50,103 nt of DNA from Desulfobacula sp. (GCA_021647625.1 JAKIUJ010000003.1:1-50103); one strand, 5' to 3'; positions 1-10,093 are shown, counted from the first letter of the stretch. Numbers and translations are program-made. The notes: generated by a model not told the origin, from the letters alone.

Positions 1-246
1 TTTCCGGACAAAATATTCATCCCTAATGGATTCATCCCCCCGAAGCATATGGTTAACGTGGGCAATGCCGATGGTGATGTCATGTTTTTTTTGAGAAGCC
101 AAAAAAAAGAGAACAAGGGCAACAGAGTCAGGGCCGCCTGAGACGGCAATCAATACAGCATCCTTGGAATTGATCATTCGGTGTTCATCAATGGTCTGCT
201 CAATCGTTTTAAAAAAAATGGCTGAAGGCTGTGTGGACATGTTCAT
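1..246 (-). CDS. tilS: tRNA(Ile)-lysidine synthase TilS, N-terminal part (cut by window edge)
   Basis: Only the first ~82 codons are inside the window; the reading frame runs off position 1. The visible part contains the PP-loop SGGPDS (the family's SGGxDS ATP-pyrophosphatase motif) and the downstream HVNHMLRGDES block that is characteristic of TilS. Known role: the enzyme converts the wobble cytidine of the AUA-reading tRNA-Ile to lysidine in the cytoplasm, using ATP and lysine. Two in-frame ATGs lie at 246 and 240 and neither has a strong Shine-Dalgarno sequence; the start is therefore uncertain by two codons. It begins 13 bases after the stop of mqnD on the same strand, which suggests co-transcription. 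This short gene start is easily missed because it is truncated. Confidence 0.88.
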   Translation of the reverse strand, partial: MNMSTQPSAIFFKTIEQTIDEHRMINSKDAVLIAVSGGPDSVALVLFFLASQKKHDITIGIAHVNHMLRGDESIRDEYFVRK

Positions 247-259
247 ATCTTTATTTATA

Positions 260-1129
260 TTAACAGGCAAAAAGCGGAGCATTAAAAGGTTGCATCAACC
301 CGGATTCCTGGGCCTTCTTAAAAAACAAGGTAATGGCTGCTTCGCCTTTGTCCCCGAGGTCTCTTGAAAAATCATTCACATAGAGACCAATATGCTGCTG
401 AATGACGGATTCCTCCATTTCCTGGGCATATCCTTTAATATAGTCATATGCCGCATTTGGATTTGAAAACGCATGATCGATACTTTGTTTGATTAAATTC
501 TGGATATCACAGGCAACAGAGGTGTCAATATCCCGCCGGATGGCAATACACCCAAGCGGAATGGGCAGAGATGTCTTGTCTTCCCACCACTGGCCAAGGT
601 CCGCTTTCAGCTCAAGGTTCATGTTTTGATAAACAAACCGCCCTTCATGAATAATAACGCCAAAGTCTGCTCTTTTTGCAAGCACGGAAGGCATGATTTT
701 TTCAAAGGACATGGGGCAGACTTGAACCTCCAATCCGGGAAAAAGATCATCCATATAAAACCGGAAGAGGTGATAGGCGGTGGTGCCAAGTCCCGGGACA
801 GCGATGATTTGTTTTTTTTTGTCATCTTTTTTATCAGATATGCGCCTCCCGGGGCCGGAGATAATCAAAGGACCACAACCCAGTCCCAGGGCAGACCCAG
901 TCCTTAAAAGCGCATATTTATCTGAAAGACTGCCAAATGCCGCAAAAGACAGTTTTGTGATATCATACTTTTGTTTTTCTGCATTCTGATTCAGGGTTTC
1001 AACATCTTCAAGGCTGATATTAAACCCATAGCTGTTGAGATCAATCAAATGCCGGGCAATGGCCTTGAAAATAAAGGTATCATTGGGACAGCCGGAATAC
1101 CCCAAAGAGTATGATGAATCATTTTTCAT
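260..1129 (-). CDS. mqnD: 1,4-dihydroxy-6-naphthoate synthase (futalosine menaquinone pathway)
   Basis: 289 aa, the usual length of MqnD. The N-terminus carries LGYSGCPNDTFIF, matching the family signature YSPCPNDTFIF with one Pro-to-Gly change. A GLGTTAYHLFRFY segment near residue 115 and IIHEGRFVYQ near 160 also fit this periplasmic-binding-protein-like fold. Known role: MqnD converts cyclic dehypoxanthine futalosine to 1,4-dihydroxy-6-naphthoate in the alternative menaquinone pathway used by many anaerobes. The gene is followed after 13 bases by tilS. Its start at 1129 is divergent from uvrA, with about 140 bases between them holding the promoters. Function is confident from the signature; no other mqn genes are in the window. 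Confidence 0.9.
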   Translation of the reverse strand: MKNDSSYSLGYSGCPNDTFIFKAIARHLIDLNSYGFNISLEDVETLNQNAEKQKYDITKLSFAAFGSLSDKYALLRTGSALGLGCGPLIISGPGRRISDKKDDKKKQIIAVPGLGTTAYHLFRFYMDDLFPGLEVQVCPMSFEKIMPSVLAKRADFGVIIHEGRFVYQNMNLELKADLGQWWEDKTSLPIPLGCIAIRRDIDTSVACDIQNLIKQSIDHAFSNPNAAYDYIKGYAQEMEESVIQQHIGLYVNDFSRDLGDKGEAAITLFFKKAQESGLMQPFNAPLFAC

Positions 1130-1266
1130 ACCATAGTCATATCAAAAAAACCTCCCTAAAATCAATTTGAATTTTTCAATTGGCGGGTTTACTTTTGTGC
1201 GGCCATGCTTATGATTTTCAGATGTTGAAATAGAAAATACGCAGCATTTAAGACAGGTGACAGGGT

Positions 1267-4176
1267 ATGAAAAACGGCAGTATGACAGCAGCAGTTGAAC
1301 ATGAGAAAAAAGATCCCAAGGCCAGATACGCATTAAAGGAACTTGACCGGATTATTGTTAAAGGTGCAAGAGAGCATAACCTTAAAAATATCGATGTTGA
1401 AATCCCTAAAAAAAATATGGTGGTCATCACCGGTGTGTCAGGATCAGGCAAATCGAGCCTTGCATTTGATACCATATTTGCAGAAGGTCAGCGCCGATAT
1501 GTGGAATCATTATCTTCTTATGCGCGTCAATTTATCGGTCAGATGGAAAAACCCAAATACGATACGATCAGGGGATTGTCACCCACCATTGCTATAGAAC
1601 AAAAGGCTGCCAGTAAAAATCCAAGATCCACCGTGGGCACCATCACGGAAATCTATGATTATTTAAGGGTATTGTTTGCAAGGATCGGTACCCAGTACTG
1701 CTATAAATGCGGAAAAAAGGTTGGCCGGGGGCATGCCCAGAGCATGGTCTCCCAGATCGTTTCTCTGCCGGAAAATTCCAAAATATTGATTTTAGCGCCC
1801 ATCGTGGAAAACCGCAAAGGGGAGCACAAAGACAAACTGGATGAATTAAAAAAAGAGGGCTATGCAAGGGTCCGTGTGGATGGTGTGGTCCAGGGTCTTG
1901 AAAATGTTCAAACCCTTGCAAAAAATAAAAAACACCATATTGAGGTCGTTGTCGATCGCCTGGCGGTGAAAAATACCAATAAGTTTGAAGAACGCCTCAC
2001 CGATTCCGTGGAAAGTGCGTTAAGGCTGGGCAGCGGTCAGATCATTGTCCATATGCTGGGCAGGGAAGACTTGAAGATGAGTGAGGCGCGCTCCTGCTGT
2101 GGTATTGCCTATCCCGAACTGATCCCCCAGCTGTTTTCCTTTAATTCTCCTTTGGGCATGTGCCCGGACTGCAACGGCATCGGAACACTATTATCCATGA
2201 ATCCGGATAAGGTTATTCCGGATAAGACGTTGAGCATCCGGCAAGGCGCGGTTGTGCCCTGGAAGAATTATTTTATTAAAAAACCCAGGTATCAAAATGA
2301 CAACTCCTGGGGGATGAGTCAGTTAAAAGCCATGGAAACTCAATGGGGCATTGACTTTGATATGCCATGGGAAAAGTTGCCCGAAAAAGACAGGGATCTT
2401 CTCTTGTACGGGTCTGCAAACAAAGAGATGACGGTTGCCTGGAATTCAGCCAAAATCCAGGGCGAGTTTACACGGACCCATGAGGGATTGATTCATACCT
2501 TGATGCGGCGGTATAAGGCAACCCAGTCAGAGGGGCAAAAAAAATATTATTCTGCCTTTATGACCTCGGCAATCTGTCCGTCCTGCCATGGAAAAAGACT
2601 GAGGGATGAAGTGCTTCATGTTCATATCAATAAAAAATCTATTATTGATGTTACAGCAATGACGGTACAGGAGGCTTTTGATTTCGCAACCAGTCTTGAG
2701 TTAACCGGGAATAAACGATTGATTGCCGAAGAGCTGCTTAAAGAGATATCAGACCGGTTGGGGTTTCTCGTAAACGTGGGGCTGAACTATTTGTCCCTTG
2801 ATCGCAGCGGGCCAACGCTTTCCGGTGGTGAATCCCAAAGAATCCGTCTGGCATCCCAGGTGGGGTCGGAATTAACAGGGGTGCTTTATATCCTTGATGA
2901 ACCCTCCATTGGCCTGCACCAGCGCGATAATCTAAAATTGTTGAAAACCCTTCACCACTTAAGAGATATCGGTAATACCCTGGTCATTGTAGAGCATGAC
3001 CAGGAAACCATGGAAAACTCCGATTGGATCATTGATATTGGTCCGGGAGCCGGACACCTGGGAGGACAAATCGTTGCCCAGGGAACGCCGGAAGATATAA
3101 AGGCCAATCCTGTATCCATCACCGGGAAATTTTTAACCGGAAAAGAACAGATTGAGATCCCCAAAAAAAGAAGGCGACCCAAAAAATGGATTTCAATTGT
3201 TAAGGCATCGGAAAATAATCTTCAGAATATAACAGCAAAGATTCCCCTGGGTCTGCTTGTTGCGGTAACAGGGGTGTCCGGGGCGGGAAAATCAACCCTG
3301 ATTAACCAGATTCTATATCCTGCACTGGCTGTGGAGCTTCACAACTCTCAAATTACGGTTGGCAAGCATAAACAAATCAAGGGACTGTCCCATTTGAACA
3401 AGGTCATCAATATTGATCAAAAACCTATTGGCCGGACCCCTAGGAGTAATCCAGCCACCTATACAAAGGTGTTTGATTCTATCCGTGATTTTTTTGCCAT
3501 GTTGCCGGAGTCAAAGGCAAGGGGTTATAAAAAAGGAAGGTATTCGTTTAACGTCAAAGGCGGAAGGTGCGAAGCCTGCAGGGGCGATGGATATATCAAG
3601 GTTGAGATGCATTTTCTGGCCGATGTCTTTGTTCCCTGCGAAGTCTGCAATGGTAAACGGTTTAACCGGGCCACCCTTGAAATCACATACAAAGATCACT
3701 CCATATCCGATATCCTTGATTTGTCTGTAATGCAGGCAAGAGACCTGTTTAAAAGCCATCCCAAAATCAGCCATATTCTGACTACCCTCATGGATGTGGG
3801 ATTATCCTATATTAAACTGGGTCAGGCCGCCACCACTCTGTCCGGGGGGGAAGCACAACGGATCAAGCTTGCCCGGGAGCTTGCCAAGCGGGACACGGGT
3901 GATACGCTTTATATTCTGGATGAACCCACAACAGGGCTGCATTTTCAAGATGTTAAATTATTGCTCAAGGTCCTGGACCGGTTGACCCAGGCAGGCAATA
4001 CCGTGATTATCATTGAGCACAATATGGATGTTATAAAAACTGCGGACTGGGTTCTGGATCTTGGACCCGAGGGTGGAAACAGTGGCGGCCTGATCGTTGC
4101 ACAGGGGTCTCCGGAAAAGGTAAGTGTCAATAAAAAAAGCTATACCGGACACTATTTGAAAGATGTCCTAAAGTGA
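1267..4176 (+). CDS. uvrA: Excinuclease ABC subunit A
   Basis: 969 aa, normal for UvrA (about 940-970). Two ABC ATPase modules are visible: Walker A GVSGSGKSS near residue 55 and GVSGAGKST near 669; signature motifs LSGGESQRI near 517 and LSGGEAQRI near 857; Walker B segments YILDEPS and YILDEPT. Zinc-binding cysteine pairs occur near residue 144 (CYKC) and at CEAC...CEVC (about 767-793), the second being the DNA-damage-recognition zinc finger. Known role: damage recognition in nucleotide excision repair with UvrB and UvrC. An in-frame ATG 15 bases downstream (1282) is an alternative start. The gene stands first in a rightward run and the next gene begins about 50 bases after its stop. Confidence 0.97.
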   Translation: MKNGSMTAAVEHEKKDPKARYALKELDRIIVKGAREHNLKNIDVEIPKKNMVVITGVSGSGKSSLAFDTIFAEGQRRYVESLSSYARQFIGQMEKPKYDTIRGLSPTIAIEQKAASKNPRSTVGTITEIYDYLRVLFARIGTQYCYKCGKKVGRGHAQSMVSQIVSLPENSKILILAPIVENRKGEHKDKLDELKKEGYARVRVDGVVQGLENVQTLAKNKKHHIEVVVDRLAVKNTNKFEERLTDSVESALRLGSGQIIVHMLGREDLKMSEARSCCGIAYPELIPQLFSFNSPLGMCPDCNGIGTLLSMNPDKVIPDKTLSIRQGAVVPWKNYFIKKPRYQNDNSWGMSQLKAMETQWGIDFDMPWEKLPEKDRDLLLYGSANKEMTVAWNSAKIQGEFTRTHEGLIHTLMRRYKATQSEGQKKYYSAFMTSAICPSCHGKRLRDEVLHVHINKKSIIDVTAMTVQEAFDFATSLELTGNKRLIAEELLKEISDRLGFLVNVGLNYLSLDRSGPTLSGGESQRIRLASQVGSELTGVLYILDEPSIGLHQRDNLKLLKTLHHLRDIGNTLVIVEHDQETMENSDWIIDIGPGAGHLGGQIVAQGTPEDIKANPVSITGKFLTGKEQIEIPKKRRRPKKWISIVKASENNLQNITAKIPLGLLVAVTGVSGAGKSTLINQILYPALAVELHNSQITVGKHKQIKGLSHLNKVINIDQKPIGRTPRSNPATYTKVFDSIRDFFAMLPESKARGYKKGRYSFNVKGGRCEACRGDGYIKVEMHFLADVFVPCEVCNGKRFNRATLEITYKDHSISDILDLSVMQARDLFKSHPKISHILTTLMDVGLSYIKLGQAATTLSGGEAQRIKLARELAKRDTGDTLYILDEPTTGLHFQDVKLLLKVLDRLTQAGNTVIIIEHNMDVIKTADWVLDLGPEGGNSGGLIVAQGSPEKVSVNKKSYTGHYLKDVLK

Positions 4177-4227
4177 TCATTGAAGCAGGAAGAGACAAAC
4201 CTGTTAAGAGATATCAGGCAAGAAAAA

Positions 4228-4995
4228 ATGGACCTATTCGCAATCATATTTAGATGGACCGTTAGACTGTATCTTTATTCCTGGTACTATTTTGAAAAAA
4301 TTACCCGGACCAATGGATTCGGGTCTGATCAACCCGTTTATATCAAAAAGCCCTGTCAATCATCCGGCAATCAATTAAAAGATGCATTGTTTCAATACCA
4401 TGTAAAGCAATTTCATGAATCTTCCTGCTCCGTGGCATCTGTTGTGTCTGTGGTCAATGCCTTAACCCATTTGCAGGGCACAATGAAAGATATGCCTGTC
4501 ACACAGCAAGAACTTCTTGAAAGAGTGAAAGCCGCCCATTGGAAAGAACGAATGGGCGATAATGGATACAAGGGTAAAAGAGGGCTTCCCCTTGAAACCC
4601 TGGGCCAGGTGGTAAAGGCAAGTTTAACTGAATTCAAGATCTCCTATAAGGCCATGGATATCGTTCCGGCGATAGCGAATACAGACACATCATCCGATTT
4701 CAAAAATGAACTAAAAAAAAGTTTGGAACGATTTGAAAAAAAAGGAGATTGCCTGCTGATTTCCCATTTTGACCAGGGCAGTTTTATCCCGGAATTCCAC
4801 ATTCCCCATATTTCACCGGTGGGCGGGTTTGATGCCGATACTAAAACGGTCACCATGCTGGATGTTGATCCGGCACAAAAATGGCCCTACCAGATCTCTT
4901 TTGATGCATTTTATAAAGGTATTTCATTTAATTATCACAATGTCTTTCGACCCTTTGGATTTGCTCATGGAGGCTATATTTTCATCGAATTGTAG
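4228..4995 (+). CDS. Phytochelatin synthase-like cysteine protease (PF05023 type)
   Basis: About 255 aa from the ATG at 4228, which has AGG upstream; a longer TTG start at 4180 has no ribosome site. Three blocks match the phytochelatin synthase papain-like fold: Cys67 in ESSCSVASVVSVVNAL, His194 in PHISPVGGFD, and Asp212 in MLDVDP. These correspond to the catalytic Cys-His-Asp triad. Known for the family: plant enzymes join gamma-Glu-Cys units of glutathione to make metal-chelating phytochelatins, while bacterial short forms mostly hydrolyse glutathione to gamma-Glu-Cys. The N-terminus (about residues 3-23) is hydrophobic and aromatic, which may be a membrane anchor. It follows uvrA closely but is unlikely to be functionally linked. 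The substrate in this organism is unknown. Confidence 0.75.
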   Translation: MDLFAIIFRWTVRLYLYSWYYFEKITRTNGFGSDQPVYIKKPCQSSGNQLKDALFQYHVKQFHESSCSVASVVSVVNALTHLQGTMKDMPVTQQELLERVKAAHWKERMGDNGYKGKRGLPLETLGQVVKASLTEFKISYKAMDIVPAIANTDTSSDFKNELKKSLERFEKKGDCLLISHFDQGSFIPEFHIPHISPVGGFDADTKTVTMLDVDPAQKWPYQISFDAFYKGISFNYHNVFRPFGFAHGGYIFIEL

Positions 4996-5347
4996 CCTGT
5001 TCCCCAGGCATTCCCCTTAATTCTTCCTTATTTACACTCTGTGGTATCATACTGGTGGTTTTATGAAATTTTAAGAAGACTTTTCAACAAAAGCCGGATT
5101 ACTGCTCGGCAGCGGTTGGACTTGACTTACCGTTGATAATGGCAGATTGGAACCGGTGAAATACAACCAGTTTGATGGAATAACGATAAGGCCGCACAAT
5201 AAAATACAATCCAGACAAAAAACTGCCGGCAGATTTTTATAAAAAATACAGCAAGTTATGATAAATGCGCTTTCTGGCACAAAAAATGAAAGGCATAAAG
5301 TGCTGGGTGGGGGTGAACTTGGAATGAATTTTTGAAGAGGAGAAAAA
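4996..5347. other. Gene-free spacer upstream of a small unknown protein
   Basis: About 350 bases between the phytochelatin-synthase-like gene and the next gene. No conserved ORF, tRNA, strong terminator or known riboswitch could be recognised. The only clear signal is a Shine-Dalgarno GAAGAGGAG just before 5348. Confidence 0.4.
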
Positions 5348-5686
5348 ATGGGCTTTATGATTGAAGATCACTGCGACGAGAATATCAAAGAGTTTTACAG
5401 TGCGGAGTTTAAATTAATCGAACCTCGAATCCTGTATCAGTTTAAAGTTCGTAAAAGTGTTGCAGAACCAATGTATGCTGTTGTTAAGGAGGGGTCAAAA
5501 GCACTTGATAATATTAAGGAAGGCGATGTCATTAATATGCGGTATTACAGCGAGGATAAAACAATACCGGCGGAATCCTTTAACACCAAAATTAAATACA
5601 TTACCAAGGACAGTTCCATAGGATTTAAAGATCATTATGTAATCGGGCTGGATATTGAAAAAGAAAAAGATTGTATTGTTGCATAA
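5348..5686 (+). CDS. Small cytoplasmic protein of unknown function
   Basis: 112 aa with a strong ribosome site (GAGGAG, 7 bases before ATG). Composition is acidic and soluble with no signal peptide or membrane segment. Alternating hydrophobic and charged segments (for example VINMRYYS and YVIGLDI) suggest a mostly beta fold; it could be a distant PilZ-like barrel, but the RxxxR and (D/N)xSxxG signature of that family is not present. No function is assigned. It lies alone between a protease-like gene and glnE, and the good ribosome site and coding character make it a likely real gene. Confidence 0.65.
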   Translation: MGFMIEDHCDENIKEFYSAEFKLIEPRILYQFKVRKSVAEPMYAVVKEGSKALDNIKEGDVINMRYYSEDKTIPAESFNTKIKYITKDSSIGFKDHYVIGLDIEKEKDCIVA

Positions 5687-5772
5687 AATAGTTTTTCTTT
5701 AAGTTTTCTTGATAAAATTTGCCTGCAATATTATGGTGGTATTTTTTAACCCTTTTCAACAGCAGGGTAGAA

Positions 5773-8664
5773 ATGGACCATAGTTTAATTGGCACTGTAT
5801 TCCCCCTCCTTGATAAATCTTTGACGCTCAGTTTACAAAACAGGCTTGATTCTTTCTGGAAAAGTGCAGGTCAAGCCGCTGTGGACATCACGCTTGAACA
5901 ATCGCTTGCACCGGATCTTGTGAAAGTTTTTTTGTTCAGCGAATTTGTAGCCACATCAATTACCCGAAATCCAAAACTATTCAAAGAGCTTATTGAGTCA
6001 AATGATTTATTTAAATCTTATTCTGAACATACCTATGATAATCTTCTGGATCGACTGCTATCCAGACAAACAAAATCGGCAGCGGTAAAGCAGATTCTCT
6101 TAACGACCAAACTTTATGAAACAATCAGAATTGCCTGGCGGGATTTGGCAGGGCTTGCGGAACTTGAAGAAACTCTTTTTGATCTGTCCTGTCTTGCAGA
6201 TGCCATTGTGGACAGGGCGGTTAAGACAATTTATGACAGTGTTGCCGCACAATATGGCCTGCCGATGGATAGCCAAGGAAACTTCCAGGGGCTCATTGTT
6301 CTTGGTATGGGCAAACTTGGTGCCCGGGAATTAAATTTTTCTTCTGATATTGATTTGATTTTTGTCTATCCCAAAGATGGCTACACCAACGGGGAAAATC
6401 TCATATCCAACGAAGAATTTTTCACAAAAGTCTGTCGTAAGTTTTTAAAGTTTTTTTCTGCCGCATACCATGAAATTAATTTTTACAGAGTTGATACCCG
6501 CCTCCGTCCTTACGGGGATGGCGGTCCGCTCGTGATGAGCACTTCAGCGTTTGAAGAGTATTACCAGGCCCAGGGGAGAGAATGGGAACGATATGCCATG
6601 ATCAAGGCAAGACCCATTGCCGGGGATATCCCGGCTGGATTTAAACTGTTGAAAATGTTGAACTCATTTATCTACCGACGTTATTTTGATTATGGGTCCT
6701 TTGATTCGTTCAGAGATATGAAACATCGTATTACGCTCCAGGTAAAAAATAAAAAATTAAAAAACAACATCAAACTGGGTGCCGGCGGCATAAGGGAGAT
6801 AGAGTTTTTCGGACAGTTGTTTCAACTCATCCGGGGCGGTGTGGAGCCTAAACTGCAGGAACGGCCGATTCTAAAAGTCCTGGATCTTTTACAGGTTCAT
6901 CATTGTATCAACGCTGCAACAAAACAGGATTTAAAGAATGCCTATATATTTTTACGGATGACAGAGAACAGGCTTCAAGCCTATGCAGATTTGCAAACCC
7001 ATGATATTCCGGCAGAACAGGAACAAAGGCAAATCCTTGCACTGTCCATGGGAAAAAAAAACTGGGACGGATTTGAAAAAGAGTTGCACTTTCATCTTGA
7101 AAAGGTGCATCACCATTTCAGCCAGCTTTTGGTATCAGAAGAACAAGAAAAACAGGACAAGGAAACAGAAGGGTTAAAACAGATGTGGATCAATATTAAT
7201 GATCCACAATATATCGCAGATTCAGTTGCCATTGGCGGATTTAAAGAACCAGAGCGGGTTTTATCCATATTGAGATCTCTGGAACAGCACCCAAATACAA
7301 AGCGGTTGACCTCCAGTGGGAGAAAAAAACTGGGACGTCTGGTGCCCGTTCTTGTCAAAAAAATCGGTGAAAAAAAAGACCCGGATGCTGTTTTACTCAA
7401 ATTAATTGACTTGATCATTACCATAGAACGGCGAACCTGTTATTTATCACTTCTTCTAGAAAATAAGGGTGCCCTGGAAACCTTGATCACCCTGGCCCGG
7501 AAAAGTCCATGGATTATATCTTTTTTATCAAATCATCCTGCCCTGCTTGACGAGCTGATGCATCCGGGAACCCTTTATTCTCCACCGGATAAATCTGCCC
7601 TTGAAAAAGAGATGGAAACCAGAATGGCAGGGATACCCCCGGATGACCTGGAATTTTTACTTGAAGAACTGTGTATCTTTCGACAGATCAATATGCTTCG
7701 GGTATCCGCAGCAGATGTCAGTGGTGACTATCCGCTAATGAAAGTCAGTGATCATCTGACCTGGATTGCAGAAACTGTTTTGGCCCAGGTTCTGAAAATA
7801 TCCTGGCATATTGTATCACAAAAATATGGCATTCCTGATGGAATCATCGACAATAGTGCCAAAAATTGTGGGTTTGCCATTATTGTCTATGGCAAAGTCG
7901 GTGGGCTTGAAATGGGATATAAATCCGATATTGACATTGTTTTTCTTTTTGATTCCGATGCAGGCATGACACAGGGAGATCAAAAAAGTATCGATAATGG
8001 TCTGTTTTATTCCAACCTGGGTCAGAGAATCATCAATGCTCTGACCATGCACACACCTGCCGGAACCCTTTACGGCGCAGATATGCGCCTGCGGCCAGGG
8101 GGCAATTCGGGTATGATCGTTTCTCACATTGATGCATTTGAAGAATACCTTAACGACCAAGCCTGGACATGGGAACATCAGGCATTGATCCGGGCACGCC
8201 CCATTGCCGGAGACACAAAACTTACCACCCGGTTTGAGACAATCAGAACCCGTGTGCTGACCAAATCAAGAAAAGAAAGTGAGTTAAAAAAAGAAGTGGC
8301 GGACATGCGTGAACGCATGCGCCGGGATCGTTTGAAAGATCCGGGAGATCTCTTTAGTTTAAAACAGTCCCCCGGCGGGATTGTGGATATTGAGTTTCTG
8401 GTTCAATATCTGGTGTTAAACCACGCAGATATCTATCCGGATATAATATTCTGGACAGACAATATGCGTCTTTTAGAAAGTCTTGATGAACAAGGTATTA
8501 TAACAGGTTGTGAGAGTGAACGACTGCAGAATGCTTATATATCCATGCGAAAGGCCATTCATCGACTAAATCTTCAGGAAAAAAGCCTGATGGTTTCACC
8601 TGATCTGTTTGATCAGAACAAAAATCATGTCATTGAAATATATGAGAGGTATCTGGCCGGGTAA
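5773..8664 (+). CDS. glnE: Bifunctional glutamine synthetase adenylyltransferase / adenylyl-removing enzyme
   Basis: 963 aa from the ATG at 5773, preceded by AGGG at good spacing; an upstream TTG frame extension (5719) has no ribosome site. Two nucleotidyltransferase domains are visible: GMGKLGARELNFSSDIDL near residue 178 (deadenylylation half) and YGKVGGLEMGYKSDIDIV near 705 (adenylylation half), each followed by the paired RLRPYGDGG and RLRPGGNSG blocks. Known role: covalent control of glutamine synthetase by adenylylation at low nitrogen demand, reversed on nitrogen limitation, under PII control. No glnA or glnB is in the window. Length fits the family. Convergent with the TRAP operon. 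Confidence 0.95.
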   Translation: MDHSLIGTVFPLLDKSLTLSLQNRLDSFWKSAGQAAVDITLEQSLAPDLVKVFLFSEFVATSITRNPKLFKELIESNDLFKSYSEHTYDNLLDRLLSRQTKSAAVKQILLTTKLYETIRIAWRDLAGLAELEETLFDLSCLADAIVDRAVKTIYDSVAAQYGLPMDSQGNFQGLIVLGMGKLGARELNFSSDIDLIFVYPKDGYTNGENLISNEEFFTKVCRKFLKFFSAAYHEINFYRVDTRLRPYGDGGPLVMSTSAFEEYYQAQGREWERYAMIKARPIAGDIPAGFKLLKMLNSFIYRRYFDYGSFDSFRDMKHRITLQVKNKKLKNNIKLGAGGIREIEFFGQLFQLIRGGVEPKLQERPILKVLDLLQVHHCINAATKQDLKNAYIFLRMTENRLQAYADLQTHDIPAEQEQRQILALSMGKKNWDGFEKELHFHLEKVHHHFSQLLVSEEQEKQDKETEGLKQMWININDPQYIADSVAIGGFKEPERVLSILRSLEQHPNTKRLTSSGRKKLGRLVPVLVKKIGEKKDPDAVLLKLIDLIITIERRTCYLSLLLENKGALETLITLARKSPWIISFLSNHPALLDELMHPGTLYSPPDKSALEKEMETRMAGIPPDDLEFLLEELCIFRQINMLRVSAADVSGDYPLMKVSDHLTWIAETVLAQVLKISWHIVSQKYGIPDGIIDNSAKNCGFAIIVYGKVGGLEMGYKSDIDIVFLFDSDAGMTQGDQKSIDNGLFYSNLGQRIINALTMHTPAGTLYGADMRLRPGGNSGMIVSHIDAFEEYLNDQAWTWEHQALIRARPIAGDTKLTTRFETIRTRVLTKSRKESELKKEVADMRERMRRDRLKDPGDLFSLKQSPGGIVDIEFLVQYLVLNHADIYPDIIFWTDNMRLLESLDEQGIITGCESERLQNAYISMRKAIHRLNLQEKSLMVSPDLFDQNKNHVIEIYERYLAG

Positions 8665-8812
8665 ACCAGTCGTATCTAAGCCAGTATAAATGGACAAACT
8701 GCTGATCCGGTAGCCGTAATTGATTGCCATCGTAATCTTGTCCGAATTCTGGATTTAAGTTACCAATTCGTGCGGAGCAAGGCAAATAAAATTTAGATTT
8801 ATAATCAGGGTG

Positions 8813-10093
8813 CTATGATATAAAAACAAGCGATAACCATGGGCAATAAGTGATGATCAGTACAGCTAAAAGCAGCACCAGCATAAAAGGAATGGTGGCC
8901 TTGTAGATGTCGATGATGGGTTTGTTAAACCTGTACCCTGCAATAAAAAGGTTCATTCCCACAGGTGGGGTGAAATAACCGATCTGCATGTTGGCAAGAA
9001 AAATAATACCCAGATGAATGGGATCGACACCATATTCAAGTGCCACCGGCAGCATAAGAGGGACCATGATGATGATGGCTGAAAAAATATCCAGCATGGC
9101 ACCTAAAATGAGTAGAAAGATATTTAATAGAATCAAAAAGACCAGCTTGCTGGAAACAAAGGTCTGGCAGATTTCAAACAGTTTTACCGGCACTTCGACA
9201 TCAATCAGATAGTTTGTAAAGCCCAGAGAAACGCCTAAAATCATCAGAATACCGCCCACCATGATCATGGATTCCTTGATGATGGCGGTCAATTTTGAAA
9301 ATTTAATATCTTTGTAAATGAAAACTTCTACAATTAAAACATACAGTGCAGTGACGGCTGCGGCTTCCGATACAGCAAAATATCCTGAATAAATACCAGC
9401 AAAGACAAAGATGGGCAAAGGGATTTCCCAGATGGATTCCCGGACGGCTGACAAGGCCTTTTGAAATGAAAATGCGATTAAGGGTATGGGGTGTTTACGA
9501 TTAGTCCAGATGCTCCAGACAGATAACATCACAATCATGAGAATGGCCGGCAGAATACCTGCGATGAACAATTTTTCTATGGAGATATCCAATCCCCGGC
9601 TCATTTGCTGGGCAATGACTCCATAAAGAATTAAAGGAAGGGATGGCGGCAGCAGCAGTCCTAAACTACCCGAGGTGGTCACCAGGCCCAGGCTGAATTT
9701 TTTTTTGTATCCGGCTTGTTTTAAGGCTGGATAGAGCAAGGCACCCATGGCCACAATGGTCACACCGGAAGCACCTGTAAATGCAGTGAAAAGTGCGCAG
9801 ACAATAAATGCTACAATGGCAAGCCCACCGGGCATCCATCCGAAAAATGCCTGGGTCAGCCTGACCAGTCGTGATGAGGTGTTGCTTTCTCCAAGGATGT
9901 ATCCTGCAAAGGTAAACAAGGGTAAGGCCAGGAGAATCGGGGTATCGGCAATTCGATACAGCTCAATGGTCAGAACGGATAAATCAATCTCGCTGGTATA
10001 AAAGCCCATCATGGCGGCACAAATGATTATGGTAAACAACGGCGCGCCTAAAAACGCCAGAATGATTAATATGGCAATCAGAAGATAAATCAT
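8813..10093 (-). CDS. TRAP transporter large membrane subunit (DctM type)
   Basis: 426 aa, very hydrophobic, with about 12 predicted membrane segments, the expected size for DctM. The family's conserved TAFTGASGVTIVAMG and GSLGLLLPPSLPLILYG segments are visible, as is the FTPPVGMNLF motif near the end. Known role: the Na+-driven translocation channel of tripartite ATP-independent periplasmic transporters. Its start overlaps the stop of the small membrane subunit by four bases (10090-10093), so the two are translationally coupled. Last gene of a four-gene leftward operon: TatT lipoprotein, binding protein, DctQ, DctM. Confidence 0.93.
   Translation of the reverse strand: MIYLLIAILIILAFLGAPLFTIIICAAMMGFYTSEIDLSVLTIELYRIADTPILLALPLFTFAGYILGESNTSSRLVRLTQAFFGWMPGGLAIVAFIVCALFTAFTGASGVTIVAMGALLYPALKQAGYKKKFSLGLVTTSGSLGLLLPPSLPLILYGVIAQQMSRGLDISIEKLFIAGILPAILMIVMLSVWSIWTNRKHPIPLIAFSFQKALSAVRESIWEIPLPIFVFAGIYSGYFAVSEAAAVTALYVLIVEVFIYKDIKFSKLTAIIKESMIMVGGILMILGVSLGFTNYLIDVEVPVKLFEICQTFVSSKLVFLILLNIFLLILGAMLDIFSAIIIMVPLMLPVALEYGVDPIHLGIIFLANMQIGYFTPPVGMNLFIAGYRFNKPIIDIYKATIPFMLVLLLAVLIITYCPWLSLVFIS

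Noticed and set aside
5071-5280. Leftward ORF of 69 codons in the spacer before 5348
   Set aside because: No ribosome site and no recognisable family; likely chance.
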